Source of the DNA: RYN-433 sp036558265
GTDB lineage: Bacteria; Planctomycetota; Phycisphaerae; Tepidisphaerales; Tepidisphaeraceae
DNA: 19,058 nucleotides
NCBI GenBank assembly: GCA_036558265.1
Contig: DATBFY010000341.1
Coordinates: 1 to 19,058, forward strand
Reading direction: 5' to 3'
In this document: one piece after another, positions 1 through 5,791 of the stretch
Numbering within the stretch: the first letter of the stretch is position 1
How the letters are laid out: the number at the start of each line of letters is the position of its first letter
Notes under the pieces: generated by a model
The model's database searches: none
Seen by the model: the letters and a program-made list of their open reading frames with translations, nothing else
Told to the model about the DNA's origin: nothing
Made by a program: the position numbers and the translations under genes

Positions 1-185
1 TCCACGTAGACCCAGGGAACCCGGTTGCGACCGATCCGGCAAACCAGGTCTTTCTCCGACCTGGCCTCGGTGATCTCCTTACGGAAATCCGCCGGGATCA
101 AAATGCGGTTCTTCTCGTCCAATAGGGCGTCATGCTCGCCCGACAAGAACAATGGCCGGTATCGACTACTCGGGTTGTTCTCCAT
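1..185 (-). CDS. mraZ: MraZ transcriptional regulator, 5' part only (gene runs off the left edge)
   Basis: MraZ is a DNA-binding AbrB-like (SpoVT-like) regulator that usually opens the division and cell wall cluster and represses its own promoter. Translating the minus strand from ATG at 185 gives 61 residues with the family's first repeat: SGEHDALLDEK at 15-25, then the signature NRILIPADFR at 26-35 (family form D-x-K-G-R-hydrophobic-x-x-P-x-x-[FY]-R), then an EKDLVCRIGR strand. The usual Gly of DxKGR is Asn26 here. About ten residues precede the motif, more than in E. coli MraZ. ATG at 185 is the only in-frame start after a TGA pair just upstream, with GAGG about 13 nt before it. rsmH commonly follows but would lie outside the window. 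The FtsQ-like gene further upstream on the same strand supports a dcw context. I am confident of the family; the C-terminal half cannot be seen. Confidence 0.88.
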   Translation of the reverse strand, partial: MENNPSSRYRPLFLSGEHDALLDEKNRILIPADFRKEITEARSEKDLVCRIGRNRVPWVYV

Positions 186-226
186 CGGTCATCACTTGCC
201 TCGGCGAGTTTTCGTCTGGGCCAGTG

Positions 227-260
227 CCCCACTTTCTACCACGGTGAAATTTCGAGGCAA
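227..260 (-). promoter_or_regulatory. Possible mraZ promoter with an MraZ-box-like operator
   Basis: On the minus strand TTGCCT (260-255) is separated by 16 nt from TAGAAA (238-233), a moderate match to sigma-70 -35/-10 elements, about 50 nt upstream of the mraZ start. AAAGTGGGG (235-227) overlaps the -10 and resembles the AAAGTG/GTGGG boxes described for MraZ autoregulation. Only one good copy is visible, with a weaker TGGCC eight bases on. Characterised operators have several evenly spaced copies, so this is tentative. Confidence 0.3.
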
Positions 261-481
261 GCAGGAACTGACGCGTTCGCCAATATTTTTAACGTGTCCC
301 TGCTTCCGGGGCCGAAAACCGTCAATTTGGGTTGAATCCGCCGAGCTCTGTGAGTGAACAAACCTTCCCAAACTGAACAAGCAGTGGAAAAGCTGTCGCG
401 ACGCGGTCAATCTGGGCGCTTCATTTGTTGATAACCTGTCGTGAAAAGCGAGGGAGGAAAGTGGAGGGAAATCCAAGGCAA

Positions 482-1159
482 TCAGGACACTGCAGGGCCG
501 CTCCGACGCCTCGCCCAGCGCACCCCGCATGCCAGCGCCCCCGAAAGCACCGCAGCACCCACGAATTCCCAGGTCGGCCCAGATACCTCATTGGTCTCCA
601 GCAGCGCCAGGCCGGCCATGATCGGGCCGAGGAGCGCGTGGCGATGCCACTCGAACGTCTGCGCAGCGCCGCCGAACTCGCGGTTGAGGTACGCCACGAC
701 CACGCCGCCCAGCGCCAGCAGCAGCGCCGCGGCCACCCCGTAGAGTCGCGCGCGGGTGGTCCGCAGCACCCACGACCACATCGCCAGCGCGACCAGCCAG
801 GCGCAGACCAGGACGCAGAACGCGATCAACCGTCGATCCCTGGTCTCCGCCGCCAGCGCGGCCGCGAACAGCGCCATCAGCGGCGCCGATGCGATCACCA
901 GGATGGTGCTTGCAAGTCCCCGAAAGAGGATCGGGAACAGCATCGCCGACGCGACCGTCTGCACGACCAGCATCTCGTGCATCGCCAGACGTTCGGCCGG
1001 CATCGGGAACCGCGCCGAGAACGACACGCGCAGTGCGGCCGCCAGGAGGGCAAGCATTTGGACCGCGAGCCATGCAAACACCGGCCAGAACGTCGGCGCG
1101 GTGGGATCTCGATGATTTGATTGCAGGGGCAGGGGCGATGAAGCGGGGGAGGCGGACAT
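482..1159 (-). CDS. Polytopic membrane protein of unknown function
   Basis: The 225-residue product is dominated by hydrophobic stretches near residues 24-46, 62-80, 83-103, 111-132, 139-157 and 196-214, with a shorter one around 175-188, so it is an integral inner-membrane protein with about six or seven helices. Arg/His-rich turns such as TRDRR (106-110) and the C-terminal RWARRRS suggest cytoplasmic loops by the positive-inside rule. I recognise no family motif and propose no function. The start at 1159 lies 11 bp after the stop of the FtsQ-like gene on the same strand, so the two are probably co-transcribed and may both act at the cell envelope. Large overlapping reading frames on the plus strand here are GC-rich shadows; the coherent hydrophobic pattern favours the minus strand. 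Confidence 0.72.
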   Translation of the reverse strand: MSASPASSPLPLQSNHRDPTAPTFWPVFAWLAVQMLALLAAALRVSFSARFPMPAERLAMHEMLVVQTVASAMLFPILFRGLASTILVIASAPLMALFAAALAAETRDRRLIAFCVLVCAWLVALAMWSWVLRTTRARLYGVAAALLLALGGVVVAYLNREFGGAAQTFEWHRHALLGPIMAGLALLETNEVSGPTWEFVGAAVLSGALACGVRWARRRSGPAVS

Positions 1160-1170
1160 TCGCGAACCTG

Positions 1171-2157
1171 CTACGAGCCGGTGTTGGCCTGGTCGCCTTG
1201 CGCGTCGGCGCTGGGGTAGGTCACGCGGTCGAACCGCAGGTCGATGGCGCTGTGGTGGGCATCGACCCGGCCGAACTGCTGCATGATCTTGCTCATGTAC
1301 TCGAGTTTCTGCGCCGGTGCGACCTCGACGAAATAGTCCTTGGCATTGATCGGGCGACCCCAGCGCACCTGCGTCTGATAGCGGGTGATCAGCACGAGCT
1401 GGGCCTCGCGGGCATCCACGCGCCCGCCGAAATTCGCCACGTCGATTCGCTCGACCTCGTCGGCATAGGTCTTGCCGTGGAGCAGTTTAACCATGTCGAT
1501 GCCGGACGCGAGGTCCGCGCCCTGCCATTTCTGACCCGACTCGGGCGGGGGCTGCATGACCCCTTCGATGATCCGCAGGCTGACGTGGTCGCCGTCGTAC
1601 ATGACCTTGCGCAGGTCGCCGGCGGTGTACTGCTCGGGGAGGAGGATGCCGTCGCCGTCGATGAGCCAGTAATACGCCTCCCAGCGCACCAGGGCGACGG
1701 GGGCGCGGAACTCGCAATCGACCTCCAGGACGTCGCCGGGCGCGGCGTCGTACGTCCGCCGCACGCTCTTGACCGACCGCACCCACGGGGCGCTGTCGGG
1801 GTGATTGCGGAGCAGGGACGCCGTGTTGACCAGCAGTCCGTGATCGAAGACCGAATGCGCCACGTCCGGCGCCGCGACGCGAAGGATCTTGTTCGCCAGG
1901 GAGTCGCTCATCCATGCCGGGCGCTCCTTGAGGACGACGCGGGGCGGGACGGGCCGGAACGTGATGTCCTTCACCACGTGATCGCGCGCGCGCAAATATC
2001 CGTAGACGCACAGGCCGACGAACGTGAGGAGAACGACGGACTTGAGGAACGATCGTACCGGGTGGCGCTCGACGACGGGGCCATCCCCGTCTTTCCTGGA
2101 GGCTCGTCTGGATTCGGCGGTGGCGGTAGTGTGTTTCTTCTTCGCTTCCTTGGGCAT
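1171..2157 (-). CDS. FtsQ/DivIB-like single-pass membrane protein
   Basis: The 328-residue product has the order seen in FtsQ/DivIB division proteins: a charged Lys/Arg-rich cytoplasmic N-terminus (1-36), one transmembrane helix (about 38-55), then an extracytoplasmic part. Residues 66-152 resemble a POTRA module ending in the PWVRSVKSVRR strand and an L-E-V-D-C strand, followed by the typical turn YYWLIDGDGILLP (162-174). The C-terminal part (to about 310) ends in a strand AIDLRFDRVTYP like the last beta strand of FtsQ. In other bacteria FtsQ binds FtsB/FtsL and helps control septal peptidoglycan synthesis. AAGGA lies 6 nt before the ATG at 2157. It leads an apparent two-gene operon, with mraZ further on in the same direction. 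Family assignment is from architecture and motif pattern, not a profile search. TolA-like or other POTRA proteins remain possible. Confidence 0.62.
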   Translation of the reverse strand: MPKEAKKKHTTATAESRRASRKDGDGPVVERHPVRSFLKSVVLLTFVGLCVYGYLRARDHVVKDITFRPVPPRVVLKERPAWMSDSLANKILRVAAPDVAHSVFDHGLLVNTASLLRNHPDSAPWVRSVKSVRRTYDAAPGDVLEVDCEFRAPVALVRWEAYYWLIDGDGILLPEQYTAGDLRKVMYDGDHVSLRIIEGVMQPPPESGQKWQGADLASGIDMVKLLHGKTYADEVERIDVANFGGRVDAREAQLVLITRYQTQVRWGRPINAKDYFVEVAPAQKLEYMSKIMQQFGRVDAHHSAIDLRFDRVTYPSADAQGDQANTGS

Positions 2158-2347
2158 GGCTCGTCCTTCTTATCGGACGTCGGGAGGGTGGGGCTGCACA
2201 CGACGGCGCAGGGCGGGCGTGTGCGCCTCACTTACGGAGGATCGGACGACGGGCGTGGAAATCTTGAATGGAGCGGCGCGGGGGTGTTAGACTCTTGTCC
2301 AATTGGATGGCGTTGGGGTTTTCCAGATTTGCGTGGCGAGGTGCGAA

Positions 2348-4078
2348 ATGATGGGGAAGTCGGATTGGGTCGTCTGCGCGGTCGCCTGCTGGTTGCTCGT
2401 CTGGGGCGGGCAGTCGGTGGCGCAGCAAGCGCCCGAGGAGGTGCTTAAATCCAAAGGCCTGACGAAGGTGGGACAGGCGTACCTGCTCGACGGAGACGTC
2501 AAGCTGCCCGACGACCTGCGAAAGCTCCTGCACGCGAAGAAACTCGCCGACGACGATGCCGCCAAGCGCGCGGCGCTTCAGAAGGACATCGCGGCGACCA
2601 GGTCGTCGATCGCCGACATGGAAGCCCAGTACCGCGACCTGAACCAGCAGTTGCAGAAGAAACGCAAGAACGACGTCTACCATCGCAACCAGCTTGGCAG
2701 CCAGAGCAATGTCGTTGCGAGCAACCTGCGCGACGCCCAGCGTTACCTGGACGAGCGCCAGGCTGAGCTGAGCCGCATGACCGGCGAGCCGCACGAGACT
2801 TACGCCGGCGTCGTGCTGGACCTGGGCGAGCGGATGGACGCGACGGCCAAGCGTTACGAGGCGCTGGCGGCTGACGCGGAGGTGACCGGGGCGATCGCGC
2901 GGTTGAACACGGGCGCGGGGCCGAACTTCAAACTGGGACCGTCGAGTCAGTTCACGCGCGAGCTTGTGTTCGTACGAAACCAGCGCGGGCTGGTCAATAC
3001 GGGGGTGGTGAAGTTCACGATGGAGCGCGGGGTGCCGCAGGTCACGGCGACGCTGAACGGGAGCGTGACGATGCCGAAGATCTTCGACTCGGGCGCGGCG
3101 ATGGTGTCACTGAACGCCGACGTCGCCAGGCAACTGGGGATGGCGGCGGGGGCGAACGACCCGGTGATCAAGCTGGTGGCGGCCAACGGCGCGGTGACCG
3201 AGGCGCGGGTGATGACGCTCAAGAGCCTGCGGGTGGGGCAGTTCACGGTGACGGACGTGCCGTGCGCGATCAAGCCGATGAAAGGGACCGACTGCCTGCT
3301 GGGGGGCACGTTCCTGCGGAACTTCGTCTACCGGATGGACCTGGGCGCGGGCGAGATCCACATGACGCAGATCGGCGGGAAGGGCCAGGCGGCCGAGGAC
3401 AAGGCGGCCGCCGCTTCGGGTGCGCCCGCGAGCACGCAACCGCCCACGGCGCCCGCCGCGGGGCCGGACGGGTTCGTGCCGCTCTTCAACGGCAAGGACC
3501 TGACCGGCTGGGTCTACGCGACCAAAGACAACGGCAGCCCGGCGAAGGACGGCCAGGGGTACCAGGTGAAGGACGGCGTGCTCTACTGCACGAAGGGCGA
3601 CGGCGGGCGACTCTGCACGACCCGCGAGTTCGGCGACTTCATCCTGCGCTTCGACTTCAAGCTGACCGAGAGCGCCAACAACGGCATCGGCATCCGCATG
3701 CCGCTGCGGGGCGATCCGGCGTACGTGGCGATGGAGATCCAGATCCAGGACGACACGGGGAAGCAATACCAGCGCAAAGACGGTCGAAGCAAGCTTCGTC
3801 CGAACCAGTACCATGGCTCGATCTACGACGTGGTGCCGGCCAAGCAGGGGTCGCTCAAGCCGGTCGGACAGTGGAACAGCCAGGAGATCAAGGCCGAGGG
3901 GCGGCACGTGACGGTGCGCCTGAACGGGATGCAGATCCTCGACGCCGACCTGGACCAGGTGACGGATGATGCGGTGCTGAAGAAGCATCCGGGGCTGACG
4001 AACATCAAGGGTCACATCGGACTGCTGGGGCACGAATCGGCGGTGGAGTTCCGGAACGTGCGGATCCGGGAATTGTGA
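2348..4078 (+). CDS. Secreted coiled-coil / retropepsin-like / DUF1080 fusion protein
   Basis: I prefer ATG at 2348 over an upstream in-frame TTG (2303): GAGG lies 6 nt before it, and the protein then starts directly with a signal peptide (MMGKSDWVV...WGGQSVAQQ, cut near residue 26). Of 576 residues, about 60-155 form a charged coiled coil. Residues about 205-350 look like a retropepsin-type aspartic protease fold, with FDSGA at 246-250 (catalytic Asp would be D247), hydrophobic strands, and a late LLGGTFLRNF motif. A Pro/Ala-rich linker follows. Residues 375-576 are a DUF1080 domain (3-keto-disaccharide hydrolase / LamG-like jelly roll): GFVPLFNGKDLTGW, FGDFILRFDFKL, NNGIGIR, GQWNSQEIKAEG, ending in a VEFRNVRIREL strand. 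DUF1080 proteins are extracytoplasmic and linked to sugar breakdown. Protease activity is unproven: DSG replaces the usual DTG, and single retropepsin domains must dimerise. Confidence 0.88.
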   Translation: MMGKSDWVVCAVACWLLVWGGQSVAQQAPEEVLKSKGLTKVGQAYLLDGDVKLPDDLRKLLHAKKLADDDAAKRAALQKDIAATRSSIADMEAQYRDLNQQLQKKRKNDVYHRNQLGSQSNVVASNLRDAQRYLDERQAELSRMTGEPHETYAGVVLDLGERMDATAKRYEALAADAEVTGAIARLNTGAGPNFKLGPSSQFTRELVFVRNQRGLVNTGVVKFTMERGVPQVTATLNGSVTMPKIFDSGAAMVSLNADVARQLGMAAGANDPVIKLVAANGAVTEARVMTLKSLRVGQFTVTDVPCAIKPMKGTDCLLGGTFLRNFVYRMDLGAGEIHMTQIGGKGQAAEDKAAAASGAPASTQPPTAPAAGPDGFVPLFNGKDLTGWVYATKDNGSPAKDGQGYQVKDGVLYCTKGDGGRLCTTREFGDFILRFDFKLTESANNGIGIRMPLRGDPAYVAMEIQIQDDTGKQYQRKDGRSKLRPNQYHGSIYDVVPAKQGSLKPVGQWNSQEIKAEGRHVTVRLNGMQILDADLDQVTDDAVLKKHPGLTNIKGHIGLLGHESAVEFRNVRIREL

Positions 4079-4106
4079 GGCGCGCGACACGCCCGGTTTG
4101 ACTTGA

Positions 4107-4147
4107 GGTTGGACCGGAGGCGCTCAATAATCTCCGGTGGTCCAACC
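4107..4147 (+). promoter_or_regulatory. Strong hairpin directly before the nuoB ribosome binding site
   Basis: GGTTGGACC plus GGAG (4107-4119) pairs with CTCC (4132-4135) and GGTCCAACC (4139-4147): 13 base pairs with a 3 nt bulge (GGT) and a 12 nt loop. The right arm ends immediately before the nuoB Shine-Dalgarno GGGAG (4148-4152), 6 nt from the ATG. It lies 28 bp after the DUF1080 stop. No T-run follows, so it is not a classic terminator; it could be a 5'-UTR structure, an operator or an mRNA processing site. Confidence 0.5.
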
Positions 4148-4158
4148 GGGAGTCGCAG

Positions 4159-4707
4159 ATGTCGTGGATTGAAAACCGCTTTGAGGAGGGGTTGATCGTC
4201 ACCAGCCTGGACTTTGCGATCAACTGGGGGCGTCGCAACTCGTTGTGGCCGATGACGTTCGGCCTGGCGTGCTGCGCGATCGAGATGATGGCGATCGGGG
4301 CGGCGCGGTTCGACCTGGACCGGTTCGGGGCCGGCGCCTTTCGCGCGACGCCGCGGCAGTCGGACCTGATGATCGTGGCGGGGACGGTGAACTACAAGAT
4401 GGCCAGCCGGCTCAAGCGTTTGTATCACCAGATGGCCGAGCCCAAGTACGTGATCGCGATGGGCGCGTGTACGGTGGGGGGCGGGCCGTACTTCAAGTAC
4501 GGGTACAACGTGGTGAAGGGCGTGGACCTGGTGGTGCCGGTGGACGTGTACGTGCCGGGCTGCCCGCCGCGGCCCGAGGCCCTGATGGAGGGGATCATGA
4601 GGCTGCAGGACAAGATCGCGCGCAAGACGATCGGTCGGCCGAAGGAGGCGCGGGTGGAGAGCGCGGAGGGAGTGTTGGCGGTGCCCGCGGGGGTTGCGAC
4701 GGCGTGA
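4159..4707 (+). CDS. nuoB: NADH-quinone oxidoreductase subunit B (NuoB), solitary gene
   Basis: NuoB is the peripheral-arm subunit of respiratory complex I that carries the terminal [4Fe-4S] cluster N2, passing electrons to quinone at the cytoplasmic face of the membrane. The 182-residue product has all four cluster cysteines: the adjacent pair C38-C39 in FGLACCAIEMM, C104 in MGACTVGGG, and C135 in VDVYVPGCPPRPEAL. The family blocks TPRQSDLMIVAGT (64-76) and AEPKYVIAMGAC (93-104) are clear. Length is normal for a short bacterial NuoB, and the last 25 residues are low-conservation tail. SD GGGAG lies 6 nt before the ATG. No other nuo gene is in the window, so it is unlinked from a nuo operon, at least on the downstream side. 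The loop reads CTVGGGPY where CANSGGPF-like forms are common. Identity is very secure. Confidence 0.97.
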   Translation: MSWIENRFEEGLIVTSLDFAINWGRRNSLWPMTFGLACCAIEMMAIGAARFDLDRFGAGAFRATPRQSDLMIVAGTVNYKMASRLKRLYHQMAEPKYVIAMGACTVGGGPYFKYGYNVVKGVDLVVPVDVYVPGCPPRPEALMEGIMRLQDKIARKTIGRPKEARVESAEGVLAVPAGVATA

Positions 4708-4978
4708 TGTCAAAGGCCAAAGTCAATCGGGGGGGTTAGTGGGTCAGGTTGATTTCTTCCGGCGAAAGTGTTCGCAGGCGATGGTGAGCAACGCAACGCC
4801 AGTCCATCCGGCGGGCGTGCCGATCCGCGCGGATGCGACATTTCGCCCCACTTAACACCGAAATGCCGCGCACACGTCTGCCTTTTACGCCGTGTTTCTG
4901 GTAGAACGAGGCCGGTCTCATGTCGGTGAACACTTCCGGCCCTGGTGGGGTATAGAGAGGCGACGTCGGGCAAATCAC
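4708..4978 (+). other. Intergenic region with a nested palindrome (4827-4871)
   Basis: I find no credible gene in these 271 bp. They contain an 11-base inverted repeat, GCGACATTTCG (4835-4845) and CGAAATGCCGC (4859-4869), with one G-T type mismatch and a 13 nt loop. An alternative outer pairing joins GCGCGG (4827-4832) to CCGCGC (4866-4871). There is no T-run. The palindrome lies about 110 bp before module 1 and may be an operator or mRNA structure. TATAGA at 4951-4956 is a possible -10 element without a good -35. Confidence 0.35.
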
Positions 4979-5791
4979 ATGAATCGATCTGGTAAAGCAA
5001 TTCTGGTTCTCGTTGTCGGCGTGGTGGCTTGCACGGTTGGCGCGGTCATGGCGCTGGCGGGCACGAACGCGGTCGAGGCGGGCAGTCGCGGGCCGGCTGC
5101 CCGCGCGCAAGTCCAGTTCAATCGAGACGTTCGGCCAATCCTGACCGAGAACTGTTTTGCCTGCCACGGACCCGATCCGGGGACCCGTAAGGCAGGCATG
5201 CGACTCGACCAGGCCGACGGCCTCTTCGGCCCGCGCAAAAAGGGCGGTCGTGCCGTCGTCAAGGGAGATCTCAAGTCGAGCCTGCTTTACCATCGGATCA
5301 CGACGGACGACGAGGACGACATCATGCCGCCGCCCAAGTCCCACAAGGTCTTGACGGCGCAGCAGAAGGACATCATTCGCCGCTGGATCGAGCAGGGGGC
5401 GCCGTGGGAGGCCCACTGGTCGTTCATCGCGCCGGTCCGCCCGCCCTTGCCGGCCGTGAAGAACGCCGCCTGGGTGCGCAACCCGATCGATGCCTTCGTC
5501 CTTGCCAAGCTTGAAGAAAGGGGCCTTACGCCCGCCCCCGAGGCCGACCGCCGGGAACTGATTCGGCGACTCTCATTCGACCTGACCGGCCTGCCCCCCT
5601 CAGAAGAAGACGTTGAGGCCTTCGTCGAGGATCCCTCCTCCGATGCCTACGAGAAGGTCGTGGACCGCATGCTCGCCTCTCCCGCTTATGGCGAGAATCG
5701 AGCGCGGTACTGGCTCGACGCCGCGCGCTATGCCGATACCCACGGCCTGCACTTCGACAATTACGTCGAGGTGTGGCCCTACCGTGACTGA
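4979..5791 (+). CDS. PSCyt1/DUF1549 protein, N-terminal part ending at a premature in-frame TGA
   Basis: This is the first quarter of a 'Planctomycete cytochrome C' protein, 270 residues up to TGA at 5789-5791. ATG at 4979 is preferred because it begins a good secretion signal (residues 1-31, core AILVLVVGVVACTVGAVMALAG). Starting at 4892 would bury that signal. The PSCyt1 domain (about 45-115) carries the c-type haem motif C59-F-A-C62-H63 in ENCFACHGPD. The DUF1549 (PSCyt2) domain starts near 160 (NPIDAFVLAKLEERGL, then LTGLPP). It is cut after VEVWPYRD, where the intact paralogue in module 2 continues with Trp and the same VINAFN. The reading frame resumes immediately in the next entry, so both are one ancestral gene. 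As it stands the first piece would be an exported fragment with one haem site. Nonsense mutation, sequencing error or readthrough are the options; recoding of UGA is unlikely. Confidence 0.85.
   Translation: MNRSGKAILVLVVGVVACTVGAVMALAGTNAVEAGSRGPAARAQVQFNRDVRPILTENCFACHGPDPGTRKAGMRLDQADGLFGPRKKGGRAVVKGDLKSSLLYHRITTDDEDDIMPPPKSHKVLTAQQKDIIRRWIEQGAPWEAHWSFIAPVRPPLPAVKNAAWVRNPIDAFVLAKLEERGLTPAPEADRRELIRRLSFDLTGLPPSEEDVEAFVEDPSSDAYEKVVDRMLASPAYGENRARYWLDAARYADTHGLHFDNYVEVWPYRD

Noticed and set aside
889..2448. Plus-strand reading frame of 519 codons
   Set aside because: It is antisense to the FtsQ-like and membrane-protein genes, whose hydrophobic helices and ribosome site are coherent; this product has no such pattern.
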